Position numbers and translations under genes: made by a program
Notes under the pieces: generated by a model
What the model was told of the DNA's origin: nothing
The model's database searches: none
Seen by the model: only the letters and a program-made list of their open reading frames with translations
Shown here: in pieces, positions 43,236 through 51,655 of the stretch
Layout: every line of letters begins with the position of its first letter
Position numbering within the stretch: the first letter of the stretch is position 1
Assembly: GCA_902593795.1 (NCBI GenBank)
Contig: CACJJR010000005.1
Coordinates: forward strand, 1-64,000
Source of the DNA: an uncultured Candidatus Actinomarina sp.
Lineage (GTDB): Bacteria; Actinomycetota; Acidimicrobiia; Actinomarinales; Actinomarinaceae
Length of the DNA: 64,000 nt
Direction of reading: 5' to 3'

Positions 43236-45824
43236 ATGAAACTTTTAACAAACTTTTTTTCAACTGCGGCTACTAAAAGACCTGTGATAACCATTTTAGT
43301 TGTGCTGCTATTAACTGGATTTTTTGGATATATGGCCGGTCAAGCAGAAGAATTAAGCACTAGTTTCGGTGGGGAATTAGATACACCAGAAATTCAAGCA
43401 TCTTCAAAACTTGGTGAGTATTTTCAAACTTCAGGTTCACAATCTGTATTTCAAATAATAATATCAGGAGAAGACGTTCTTACTGTTGATGGGTATCTAG
43501 CATGGCAAGAAATAAATAAAGCTGTTTCGGAAAGTGAAATTTATCCTTATTTGGTCAAAGATCAAGGTGGGGCAGTACAGGGATTTTTTGCTCCAGTAGA
43601 CTTTGCAAAAGCATTCAGCCCAGCAATCAATGTTGCAGCAATGTCAGATGAACAATTTAAGCAGTTATACAACCAAGCAAATAGTCAAATGCCAGCAGAA
43701 TTCAAAGCTTTTGCATCAGCACTATTATCTTCTACCTATGACGAAGATTTAACAACAGCTACGGCTGGTTTATCAATAGTTACAATAGATAGCTCATTAA
43801 TAGTCCAAGACTTTGGTGGCTCCGATGGAGCCTTTATTGAACAACCTCGTATGGAAGTCGCTCTTGCAGATTCTTTAAATGAAATATCAATTGAAGGCAT
43901 TAAGGTTTCGGGATTTTCGTTCGGACTACTACTTGGCAATGAAGGCGATGATTTTCTTGAAGAAATTGGAATACTTTTTGGGCAAGCATTTTTAATAATT
44001 CTTGTTGTTTTGGCCTACATCTTCTTTATTAGACCTAGAAAAGGTTTTAATATCTTAAAGTCCGGCAGAAGAACATTTAGTGATTTGTTTTTAAGCTTAG
44101 GCGCAATTTTGCTTTCAATTGGGTGGATGCAAGGTGCTGGCACTATATTAGGACCAGGGTATCTTGACATTATTGGTGCCCCAAATCAAGTATCGCAAAT
44201 TGCTCCAATTATATTAATTGGTCTTGGAGTAGATTATGCTATTCACTTTACTTCAAGATATAGAGAAGAAATAGGATCAGGAAATACTATTTCAGGTTCA
44301 ACAACGTCAACACTTAAATCTGTAGGTGTTGCATTAACCTTGGCAACTCTAGCAACTATTGTTGGGTTTTTAACAAACATAGTTTCTCCATTACCTGAGT
44401 TAAAAGATTTTGGCATTCTTGTATCTACTGGAATATTCTTTGCGTTTTTCTTGGTTATGACTTTTGTACCAGCTATTAGAACACTTTTAGATAAAAGAGC
44501 TGAAAATAAAAACAAAATAAATAATGATGCATTCTCATCATCTGGTGAAAGCGTACTTAATAAAGTTGCTGCTTCTAGTGGAATAATTCCAAAAAAATTA
44601 AAAGTAGTTGCCCTTATTTTACTATTTTCAATATCAGGCTATGGATATTTTAGTTTTACAAACTTAGAAACAATATTTGAATTTACAGATTTCTTACCGG
44701 AAGATGACCCAGTTGTTCAAACGCTAGGCTTATTAACCGAAGAATTTGGTGGTGGATTTGGCGAAACTACTAGCGTTCTCATTGAAGGTGATGATCTAGC
44801 AACACCTGGGGTCCATAATGCTTTAATTGAATCAATTAATAATTTAGCTGAAAAAGAAAATATAGTTGTTTATGCCGGAAATGTAGCTGCTGAGTCTGTA
44901 ATTGGGACAGTTGGCCAACTTATGGCTCCACAAGGTGCAGCGCCCGGCGCACCACCTGCTATGCCTGATATGGAGTTAATAGGTACTTTAGGTACTTATG
45001 GTGTAGACCTTATGTCAGGAGCTCAAGGCATTGATGCATTAAAAGTAAAAGAAACTGGAAATGTTCAGGGACTTTATGAGTATCTAGTGGAATCAGATCC
45101 AGAGTCATTCTTAGCAAATTTATACTTTAATGAAGATAATAAAGTAACAGCACAACAAGTAAGAATTACAACTTCTGCTGGTTCATTGGGGGCTGCTCAA
45201 TTAAGAGATGATATTTACGAAGCATTTCAACCAATGTCTACTCTAGGAGTTTCTATTGCTGCAACAAATGATGCGATTGTAACTCAAAGTGTAAGTGACT
45301 TAATTTCTGAATCACAATTTCAATCTCTAATTTTTGCAATCCTTGCTTCTATGATATTTTTAGTTCTTTATTATATGATTGATATTAGAAAACCGTTCTT
45401 AGGAGTAATCACCATATTGCCTGTTGTTGCCATAGTAATGGGAACCTATCTTGGAATGTACTTTTTAGATATTCCATTAAATCCTGTTACTTCAACCTTG
45501 TCAGGTTTAGCTATTGGAATTGGTGTTCCTTTTGTTATCCACGTAACAAACAGATTTAGAGAAACATTACTAGTTGCCGATAGTCCTGTCGATGCAGTCA
45601 GAACTACATTAAAAACTACAGGTGGATCATTATTTGGTTCCGCATTTACTACTATGGCTGGTTTTGGAATTTTAATGACCTCATCATTAAAACCATTTCA
45701 ACAAATGGGTCAAGTAGTTGTTGTTGCTTTAGGTTTTGCTTTGGTTGCATCAATATTAATTCTCCCAACACTCTTAGTCTTTTGGGCAAACTATCATAAT
45801 AAAAAAACTGCTAAATCTTTATAA
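43236..45824 (+). CDS. MMPL/RND family transporter
   Basis: The 862-residue protein has two similar halves. Each half is one helix, a large extracytoplasmic loop and five or six more helices, for about 12 in all. The RND motifs IGLGVDYAIHFTSRYREEI in the first half and LAIGIGVPFVIHVTNRFRET in the second mark the proton-relay helix 4; the second half lacks the Asp of the GxDY. The second loop includes an Ala/Pro-rich patch (APQGAAPGAPPAMPD). MMPL/HAE3 proteins move lipids or hydrophobic molecules. The substrate is unknown. It stands alone. Confidence 0.88.
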   Translation: MKLLTNFFSTAATKRPVITILVVLLLTGFFGYMAGQAEELSTSFGGELDTPEIQASSKLGEYFQTSGSQSVFQIIISGEDVLTVDGYLAWQEINKAVSESEIYPYLVKDQGGAVQGFFAPVDFAKAFSPAINVAAMSDEQFKQLYNQANSQMPAEFKAFASALLSSTYDEDLTTATAGLSIVTIDSSLIVQDFGGSDGAFIEQPRMEVALADSLNEISIEGIKVSGFSFGLLLGNEGDDFLEEIGILFGQAFLIILVVLAYIFFIRPRKGFNILKSGRRTFSDLFLSLGAILLSIGWMQGAGTILGPGYLDIIGAPNQVSQIAPIILIGLGVDYAIHFTSRYREEIGSGNTISGSTTSTLKSVGVALTLATLATIVGFLTNIVSPLPELKDFGILVSTGIFFAFFLVMTFVPAIRTLLDKRAENKNKINNDAFSSSGESVLNKVAASSGIIPKKLKVVALILLFSISGYGYFSFTNLETIFEFTDFLPEDDPVVQTLGLLTEEFGGGFGETTSVLIEGDDLATPGVHNALIESINNLAEKENIVVYAGNVAAESVIGTVGQLMAPQGAAPGAPPAMPDMELIGTLGTYGVDLMSGAQGIDALKVKETGNVQGLYEYLVESDPESFLANLYFNEDNKVTAQQVRITTSAGSLGAAQLRDDIYEAFQPMSTLGVSIAATNDAIVTQSVSDLISESQFQSLIFAILASMIFLVLYYMIDIRKPFLGVITILPVVAIVMGTYLGMYFLDIPLNPVTSTLSGLAIGIGVPFVIHVTNRFRETLLVADSPVDAVRTTLKTTGGSLFGSAFTTMAGFGILMTSSLKPFQQMGQVVVVALGFALVASILILPTLLVFWANYHNKKTAKSL

Positions 45825-45847
45825 ATTAATTTATTAGTATTATTTAA

Positions 45848-46618
45848 GTGAAGGTTTCTGAACTTCTTAAAATTGTTGATGGCATAGTGCCTCTAAAAAA
45901 TGCTTTTGAGGATGATTTAGTAGGAATAACTATTGGTTCTGAAGAAAATGAGGTAGATGGAATAATAGTTGCTCATGAATTAGACAAACAACTTTTGGAT
46001 TATTGTCTTGATTTAAATATCAATACTGTAATCACTTATCATCCACCTTCTTTCAATAAAGTTTTAGGAGATGATAATAATGAAAGCTTTCATCCAGAAC
46101 CTACAACTTTAGAATTCATTGATAATTCAATGAATATAATTACACTACACACTGCTCAAGATGTTTGTGAAGGGGGAAATGGAGATACTTTGGCAGAGCT
46201 GTTTAATTTAAAAAATATAAAATTATTTGCAATGACAAATGATATATATGGAGCAGGAAGAATAGGGGATATTGAAAGTATTTTAGTTTCTAAATTTAAT
46301 GAGTTAGTTGAGAGTAAATTAAATACAAAATCAATAAGAACTAATGAATTCTTTCATAAAATAAAAGAAGTAAAAAGGATAGCGATATTACCGGGTTCAG
46401 GGACACAATTCATTGATGAGATTATTGAAGACGTTGATATTTATGTGACAGGTGATATTTCTCATAGGTATTTATTAAAAGCAGATGATGCACGTGTTGG
46501 CTTGCTTCAAATAGGCCATATCTCAAGCGAAATACCTGGAATGAAAAGGTTTGTTAATAAATTAAATATTGCTTTAAGCAAAGAATTAGAGTACATATAT
46601 AGAGAATTTTATGAATGA
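45848..46618 (+). CDS. Nif3-like dinuclear metal-centre protein
   Basis: The 256-residue protein starts at GTG. The metal-binding motifs are visible: VAHELDKQLLDYC, ITYHPPSF, LHTAQDVCEGGNGDTLAE, RIAILPGSG and DIYVTGDISHR, with a His near the C-terminus (LLQIGHISSE). Family members (YbgI/YqfO) bind two metals and are annotated as GTP cyclohydrolase I type 2, though the function remains unsettled. In actinobacteria this gene precedes the zinc-ribbon gene as here. It overlaps that gene by 8 bp. Confidence 0.9.
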   Translation: MKVSELLKIVDGIVPLKNAFEDDLVGITIGSEENEVDGIIVAHELDKQLLDYCLDLNINTVITYHPPSFNKVLGDDNNESFHPEPTTLEFIDNSMNIITLHTAQDVCEGGNGDTLAELFNLKNIKLFAMTNDIYGAGRIGDIESILVSKFNELVESKLNTKSIRTNEFFHKIKEVKRIAILPGSGTQFIDEIIEDVDIYVTGDISHRYLLKADDARVGLLQIGHISSEIPGMKRFVNKLNIALSKELEYIYREFYE

Positions 46619-47315
46619 ACCTTTTCTCCTCAGTAACTTGATTGAGTTACAAGAACTAGACAATGAGATATTTAAATTAATATCCCAGAAATCTGAAGGC
46701 GATACAGTTGTAAAACTTAAATCACTTGAGTTAGAATTCAAAAAACTCCAAAAAAACAAACAAAATTATGAACAGGATTTACAACTATATTTTGATGCAA
46801 AAGATCATATTGAAAAAAATATCATAGAATCAAAACTAAAAATAGATACAATAAATGAAAAATTGGGTTCTAACTTAGATGCATCTGAGTTACAAAATTA
46901 TAATCTACAAAAACAAAATTTTGAAAAAAACTTATTAGATTATGAAAAATCTTTAATAGAACTTAATGAAGAAAATGAAGAAGAATTAAGCAACATAAAT
47001 AAAACAAATCAATCATTAGAAGAATTAAAACCTAATTTAATTAATTTATCTAAAACTCTTCAAACTGAATGGAAAGACATTGATTTAGGTATTGGAAAGT
47101 ATGAAAATGAAAAAAAGTTACTATTGACAAGTTTTCCAAAAGAAATCATTGATTTATATGATGATTTAAAATCTAAAGGTGTAGAAGTAATAGCAGCTTA
47201 TAAACGTGAAAACCAATGTGGTTGTTGTGGAGTAGAGCTTACCTCAAATGAAATATATGAAATTACTAATTCTAACTTTCAGCAATGCCCATATTGTATG
47301 GGAGTAGTAATTTAA
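46611..47315 (+). CDS. Zinc-ribbon coiled-coil protein (CT398/Rv2229c-like)
   Basis: The 234-residue protein is a long coiled coil (about residues 10-170, rich in Lys, Glu, Leu and Asn). It ends in a C4 zinc ribbon: CGCCGVELTSNEIYEI followed by CPYCMG. Proteins of this type are conserved between Nif3 and RNase HI genes in actinobacteria; their job is not established, and nucleic-acid or membrane-trafficking links are guesses. Its TAA overlaps the RNase HI ATG by one base. Confidence 0.88.
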   Translation: MNEPFLLSNLIELQELDNEIFKLISQKSEGDTVVKLKSLELEFKKLQKNKQNYEQDLQLYFDAKDHIEKNIIESKLKIDTINEKLGSNLDASELQNYNLQKQNFEKNLLDYEKSLIELNEENEEELSNINKTNQSLEELKPNLINLSKTLQTEWKDIDLGIGKYENEKKLLLTSFPKEIIDLYDDLKSKGVEVIAAYKRENQCGCCGVELTSNEIYEITNSNFQQCPYCMGVVI

Positions 47316-47704
47316 TGTACAAAATATATTGTGACGGTGCATCGCGTTCTAATCCTGGTGAAGCATCGATTGGAGTTTCAGTCACAAAAGAAGGTAATGA
47401 AATTGAATTTATTTCTAAAAAAATTGGTATAGCTACAAATAACGTTGCAGAATATAAAAGTTTAAAAGCAGCTTTGATACATTGTGTAGAAAATAAAATT
47501 ACAGATGCATGTATATTTCTAGATTCTCTGCTTGTAGTTCAACAAGTCAATGAAAAATTTAAGGTAAAATCTGACAACTTAAAAGAACTAAATGCACAAT
47601 GCAAGGATTTAATGAGTCAGATTAATAATCTCGAGATTATTCATGTACGTAGGGAGAAAAATAAGCGTGCTGATGAGCTCGCAAATATTGCGTTGGATTC
47701 ATGA
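47315..47704 (+). CDS. rnhA: Ribonuclease HI family protein
   Basis: From the ATG at 47315 the protein has 129 residues, beginning MYKIYCDGASRSNPGEASIG with the first catalytic Asp7. The catalytic Glu is in NNVAEYKSLKAAL, the next Asp is in FLDSLLVVQQV, and the last acidic residue is in REKNKRADELANIA. It cleaves RNA in RNA-DNA hybrids. Mycobacterial relatives carry an added phosphatase domain, which is lacking here. The gene is coupled to both neighbours (TAATG upstream, ATGA downstream). Confidence 0.92.
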   Translation: MYKIYCDGASRSNPGEASIGVSVTKEGNEIEFISKKIGIATNNVAEYKSLKAALIHCVENKITDACIFLDSLLVVQQVNEKFKVKSDNLKELNAQCKDLMSQINNLEIIHVRREKNKRADELANIALDS

Positions 47705-48177
47705 TTATATTGTGGACTACCAGTTTTTCTATACTTCTTTTCCTTTATATTTTTAAGGACAAAAATGCTGATCTAAGATTTGTAATTTTAGGTAGTTTGT
47801 TTCCAGTTTTTTTGGATTTTTTGCTTTACTTTCTTGGCGCTACTCAACAAAGTAAATTTATTGGTCATAGTATTTTTTTTACTATTATTTTATTTTTTTT
47901 AGTTATGGTTATTACAAAAAGAGGAACACTATTTCGGTCTAATGCTTTATTATTTTCAATTGGTTCATTTTTTTATTTAGTTCTCAGTTTTACTTGGTTA
48001 AACCAACAAGTGATCCTTTATCCACTTTTTGAACAATCAGATGATAATTTTTCATTAGCAAATAACATACAATTTTTACTGGGTGTTTTGGGTTTATTTT
48101 ATCTATTATTTAAAATTAGAAATTTTACTGCGTTGAAAAACTTTATTAGAACTGGTAAATTTACTTACTCGAAATAA
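47701..48177 (+). CDS. Integral membrane protein of unknown function
   Basis: I do not recognise this 158-residue protein. It has about four or five membrane helices (around 2-18, 27-47, 55-75, 82-102 and 128-146) and a basic tail. LGSLFPVFLDFLLYFLG and GHSIFF faintly recall the DUF457/YdjM metal-dependent membrane hydrolases, but the expected Asp and paired His residues are not convincingly present. It is translationally coupled to rnhA (ATGA overlap), and its end overlaps the convergent permease by 17 bp. Confidence 0.75.
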   Translation: MIILWTTSFSILLFLYIFKDKNADLRFVILGSLFPVFLDFLLYFLGATQQSKFIGHSIFFTIILFFLVMVITKRGTLFRSNALLFSIGSFFYLVLSFTWLNQQVILYPLFEQSDDNFSLANNIQFLLGVLGLFYLLFKIRNFTALKNFIRTGKFTYSK

Positions 48178-48904
48178 ACATATTTATAGAAACTAATGTT
48201 AAAAATATTCCAAAACCTATGTTCAATAAATCTCTTGGTATTACATTAAATGCTAAGGTTCCACCAACAATTGAACCTAAAACTCCAAAAACCCCAACTA
48301 TTAAACCAATCTTTAGTAGTTGAGTATCTTTTCTAATTTTAGTTGCAGCTGCTGTTAGCGCAGTAGGTATTGTTGTAAGTAATGAAATCCCTTGGGCAAT
48401 GATTTGTTCAAAACCACCAAAAAATATAAGCATAGGAATTCTAATAATCCCTCCACCAATACCCAGAAGACCAGAACCTATTCCTGACACAAGGCCGATT
48501 AAAAAATAAAGAACTAAGTTATCTTGAAAAGCAGATGAGACAGACGTGGAAAAAATGATCCTATATGCAGAAGCTATTAATAGAATTGCAAATATTTTTT
48601 TCAGCGATGCAGTATCAATACTTTTTGTTAATTTGCTTCCAATGTAACTTCCACATATCCCTCCAAAAACAATTATCAAAATTTCAAATAACAAATTTGA
48701 ACCATCTGAAAAATCATTTAGAACATAAGTAATACTGCTTCCAGATGCTACAAAGACTACAGCTAGGGATGACACACCTGTATTAGTTTTGAAATCAGAT
48801 TTAGTAAAATACGTTAAAAGAGGAACAAAGACAACCCCTCCACCTATACCTAATATTCCTGAAAGCAGTCCACCAATGGAACCAATTATGAAATATATAA
48901 TCAC
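48161..48904 (-). CDS. TauE/SafE family sulfite/anion permease
   Basis: The 247-residue protein has about eight membrane helices in two repeated halves. Each half opens with the family glycine motif: GGLLSGILGIGGGVVFVPLL at the N-terminus and SGIGSGLLGIGGGIIRIPML in the middle. TauE/SafE carriers export sulfite, sulfoacetate or related organic anions. The GTG start follows the stop of the upstream F420-type gene with no gap (TAAGTG), so the two are probably co-expressed. The substrate is unknown. Confidence 0.87.
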   Translation of the reverse strand: MIIYFIIGSIGGLLSGILGIGGGVVFVPLLTYFTKSDFKTNTGVSSLAVVFVASGSSITYVLNDFSDGSNLLFEILIIVFGGICGSYIGSKLTKSIDTASLKKIFAILLIASAYRIIFSTSVSSAFQDNLVLYFLIGLVSGIGSGLLGIGGGIIRIPMLIFFGGFEQIIAQGISLLTTIPTALTAAATKIRKDTQLLKIGLIVGVFGVLGSIVGGTLAFNVIPRDLLNIGFGIFLTLVSINMFISSK

Positions 48905-49885
48905 TTATTTTCGCAATTTGGGCAAAAGTTCTTTACCGAGTAACTTTATTGTTTCTTCTTGGTTAATAGAAGAAATTTGAATAGTAACTATATCTGAATC
49001 AAATTCGTTAACTAAAGGACTATAAATTTCAACTAGATCATCAATCGTCGATGCTTTTGAAAATTTAGCCATTATTTCTTCCTTGGGGAAGCTATCAGCT
49101 TCAATTCTTAGCGCTTCAGGATCTAATTGCTGAAGCCTGCTTGGAGCTCTAAGACCTCTCCATGACCTAAGGGCAGTCCATGCATCTTCATCGTTTTCAG
49201 CAAACATAGTCCATCTATATGTGTGAATAGATAAGTTTTCTTTATTTAATTCACTACTTCTTTGTTTTGCAGGGTCGATAACTCTTTCATAGGAATCTTT
49301 AGGGTCCTTGACACTAATCATTAGCCCATCTGCATACTCTGCTGCTACTTGTGAAGATTTAGGCCCACCCGCAGCTAACCAAATTGGAATATTTTGGTTA
49401 GGAGGTGAATATAATTTTGCTTTTTCTGTTGTGTAATATTCACCATTAAAGTCTAATTTTTCTCCATCAAGCAATCTTCGAATAATAGTAAGTGCCTCAA
49501 TAAGTCTATTTTTTCTTTCTTCATATTTAGGAAAATCATACCCTAAAGGACCTTCATTTATATTTTCACCAGTTCCAACACCAAGATGAAAAGTTGAAGG
49601 TGAAAGTCTATCAACTGTTGCAGCTGCCTGTGCAATAACACCTGGATGAATTCTCCATAAAGGTGTTGTTACACCAGTACCAAGATCCATTTCTGGAATT
49701 TTATTAGCAAGCGCACCTAGAGTGGTCCAGGTAAAGTTTGATGCAGAATGGTCGTCTACCCATGGGTGAAAATGTTCCGAAATAGTTAACATGTCAAAAC
49801 CAGCTTCTCTTGCTATTTCTGCATGCTTTAATAAATCTTCAGGTTGCCACTGTTCAGATCCCAAAAAATAAGAAAATTTTGTCAT
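48905..49885 (-). CDS. F420-dependent luciferase-like oxidoreductase (Fgd/TIGR03557-like)
   Basis: The 326-residue protein has the luciferase-like TIM barrel pattern: AEIAREAGFDMLTISEHFHPW, GTGVTTPLWRIHPGVIAQAAAT, FHLGVGTGENINE and PIWLAAGGPKS. The histidine-rich EHFHPW and GTGE segments closely resemble F420-dependent glucose-6-phosphate dehydrogenase of mycobacteria. It probably uses coenzyme F420, which is consistent with an actinobacterium. The substrate may be glucose-6-phosphate or another alcohol. It lies downstream of rnpB and runs directly into the TauE-like gene. Confidence 0.87.
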   Translation of the reverse strand: MTKFSYFLGSEQWQPEDLLKHAEIAREAGFDMLTISEHFHPWVDDHSASNFTWTTLGALANKIPEMDLGTGVTTPLWRIHPGVIAQAAATVDRLSPSTFHLGVGTGENINEGPLGYDFPKYEERKNRLIEALTIIRRLLDGEKLDFNGEYYTTEKAKLYSPPNQNIPIWLAAGGPKSSQVAAEYADGLMISVKDPKDSYERVIDPAKQRSSELNKENLSIHTYRWTMFAENDEDAWTALRSWRGLRAPSRLQQLDPEALRIEADSFPKEEIMAKFSKASTIDDLVEIYSPLVNEFDSDIVTIQISSINQEETIKLLGKELLPKLRK

Positions 49886-49917
49886 TTACATATATTAGCG
49901 AAACACTATTTTTAGGT

Positions 49918-49939
49918 GAGTGCCCCCTGAGGGGCACTC
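49918..49939 (-). terminator. Strong hairpin 3' of rnpB (possible terminator)
   Basis: GAGTGCCCC pairs perfectly with GGGGCACTC (9 bp, 4-base loop) directly after the RNase P RNA and before the F420-type gene. It is strikingly GC-rich for this sequence. No U-tract follows on the minus strand (the next bases are A-rich), so it may be an RNA 3' end or processing barrier rather than a classical terminator. Confidence 0.5.
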
Positions 49940-49947
49940 GTGATTTT

Positions 49948-50277
49948 GTGAGATTATAAGCCGGATTCTGTATATGTTTCACATACGATAATCATCCATC
50001 TTGTATATTTGTTACCAAATATATCTAGCTACTTACCCGCAATTGTTTGCCGAGCCGGCTAATTGCTTCTTAGTATTGCTCCTAGAGGGGTTTACAAGCT
50101 TGTTTAATCACTTAAACAACTGGTGGTCTCTTACACCACCTTTTCACCCTTGCTTATCTAAGATAAGCGGTTTGTTTTCTGCTGCACTTTCCGTCAATTA
50201 CTTGCCTGGGAGTTACCCAGCTCTATTGCTCTAAGGAGTCCGGACTTTCCTCGATAAATCGCGATTATCCATCTCAC
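49948..50277 (-). ncRNA. rnpB: RNase P RNA (bacterial type A)
   Basis: The catalytic RNA that trims tRNA 5' leaders, about 330 nt long. The universal 5' element GAGGAAAGTCCGGACTCC is at 50252-50235 and the 3' element ACAGAATCCGGCTTAT at 49971-49956, both on the minus strand; together they form the P4 core. The ends pair as helix P1: GTGAGAT (50277-50271) with ATCTCAC (49954-49948). The centre carries AGGGTGAAAAGGTGG, typical of bacterial type A. The exact ends could shift by a few bases. Confidence 0.95.
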
Positions 50278-50294
50278 CTAATTTATAGTAATTC

Positions 50295-50783
50295 TTAATT
50301 GGTTAGATGTGAATAGTTATTAATAATTTCTTGAAAATCATTTATTGATATTGGACCAATGTACTTTTTAATTACTTCACCATTCTTCAATATATGTGTT
50401 TCTGGAACCCCAAATACTCCAGAATAAATTGCTATTTTACTTTTTTGGTCGACTAAGTAATTTATATTACCAGCTCCATATTCTGAAATGAATTTCAGTG
50501 CGTTGTCCCTACTGTCTTGAAAAGAAAGCATATACACAGAATCTTCGAACCCTTTAGTTTTTGATAATTCGATAAGGTAGGGGTGTTCTTCGATACATTC
50601 CAAACACCATGAAGCCCAGTAGTTAATAATCAGAAGCTCTTTATCTGATATATCAATATTTTCGCCTGTATCTAGAGTTTTTAAGTTATTTAAATCTGAT
50701 GAATTTATAAAGATACCATCATCAGTAGCATTTGAACTACAAAAAGAAATTAATAAGAAAAATATAAGGAGTTTAATTTTCAT
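50295..50783 (-). CDS. ccmG: Thioredoxin-like cytochrome c maturation protein CcmG/ResA
   Basis: The 162-residue protein has a hydrophobic N-terminal signal (KIKLLIFFLLISF) and a redoxin fold with NYWASWCLECIEEHPYL (Cys60 and Cys63). IYSGVFGVPETHIL follows, holding the cis-Pro region. It reduces apocytochrome c cysteines outside the membrane so that heme can be attached. A Cys at residue 15 makes a lipoprotein possible, but the lipobox is poor. It is the last gene of the ccm operon and overlaps the TPR gene by 11 bp. Its thiol-reducing partner (CcdA/DsbD) is not in the window. Confidence 0.88.
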   Translation of the reverse strand: MKIKLLIFFLLISFCSSNATDDGIFINSSDLNNLKTLDTGENIDISDKELLIINYWASWCLECIEEHPYLIELSKTKGFEDSVYMLSFQDSRDNALKFISEYGAGNINYLVDQKSKIAIYSGVFGVPETHILKNGEVIKKYIGPISINDFQEIINNYSHLTN

Positions 50784-51309
50784 AAATTGACAATATTTCT
50801 TCTATTATTTCTAGATCGTCACCTGATAAAATAGGATTAGTCTTTAGAAGACTTAATATGTCGTAGCCCTCATTTCTAGTCTCTTCTTGTTGAATAAGGA
50901 TAATTCCAAAATACGTCTTTGCTAGAAGTGAGTCTGGAGATATCGTTAATGCTTCTTCTATATAATTTAAAGACGTAGCAGTGTCACCTGAGTCATGTAC
51001 CATCCATCCTATCTGAGATAATGCAAGACTTTTTAGTTCTAGATCTTCTGAATTTTGTGCGACATACATGAAGTGGGGTAGAGCACTTGAATAGTTAAAT
51101 TCTTCAAAATATCTATTTGCAAGAGCTATTCGCATAGGAAAAATATCTGGATTTAGCTCTATAACTTTTTCCATTTCAGCATTTGATACATCTTCTAAGT
51201 TAGTTGAAGTGTTTTCAGTATTTGATGTATTCTCATTTAAATTTAAGAATAGAAACATAGGAAAAAGGAATAAAAACAATCCTGCATAAACCCATTTATT
51301 TTTTAGCAT
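50773..51309 (-). CDS. TPR protein of cytochrome c maturation (CcmI-like)
   Basis: The 178-residue protein has one N-terminal membrane helix (WVYAGLFLFLFPMFLFL) and then tetratricopeptide repeats: IALANRYFEEFNYSSALPHF, LSQIGWMVHDSGDTATSLNYI and LAKTYFGIILIQQEE. CcmI-type TPR domains hold apocytochrome c for the ligation complex. It overlaps ccmH by 14 bp and ccmG by 11 bp, consistent with the split CcmH/CcmI arrangement. The assignment as CcmI is by position and fold. Confidence 0.8.
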   Translation of the reverse strand: MLKNKWVYAGLFLFLFPMFLFLNLNENTSNTENTSTNLEDVSNAEMEKVIELNPDIFPMRIALANRYFEEFNYSSALPHFMYVAQNSEDLELKSLALSQIGWMVHDSGDTATSLNYIEEALTISPDSLLAKTYFGIILIQQEETRNEGYDILSLLKTNPILSGDDLEIIEEILSIYEN

Positions 51310-51655
51310 ATAATTTCCTTACAAATAACAAAATAAAAATTGATATTAAAACTAAAGGGATTATTAGTATTTCTAAATTTTGATTTATAGGATTTGTGAT
51401 TATTCTTTCTCCATATCTTGAGACCCAAAAAGAGTATATTTCATCATCGGTCATACCGTTGTTTATTTGTTCTAAAAGAACAGCACCCATATCATCTGCA
51501 TATTCTGATGGTGAATCATAAATAGTCTCGCCTTGACATACAGGGCATAATAATGACTTACTCCATTCTTCATATCTAGATTCATTGTCGGGAAAAATAC
51601 TTGGTAAAATCATTAACAAAACTAGTAGAAAAATAGTTAAATATTTATTTTTCAT
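51296..51655 (-). CDS. ccmH: Cytochrome c maturation protein CcmH
   Basis: This 119-residue protein has an N-terminal signal (LTIFLLVLLMILPSIF), the redox motif LLCPVCQGETIYDS (Cys37, Cys40; the usual form is LRCxxCQ), YGERIITNP and one C-terminal membrane helix (LIIPLVLISIFILLFV). CcmH reduces or presents apocytochrome c to CcmF for heme ligation. The motif keeps both cysteines, though Arg is replaced by Leu. It overlaps ccmF by 11 bp. Confidence 0.92.
   Translation of the reverse strand: MKNKYLTIFLLVLLMILPSIFPDNESRYEEWSKSLLCPVCQGETIYDSPSEYADDMGAVLLEQINNGMTDDEIYSFWVSRYGERIITNPINQNLEILIIPLVLISIFILLFVRKLYAKK

Noticed and set aside
50001..50234. Open frame on the plus strand of about 77 codons
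   Set aside because: It is antisense to the RNase P RNA, whose conserved elements explain the sequence.
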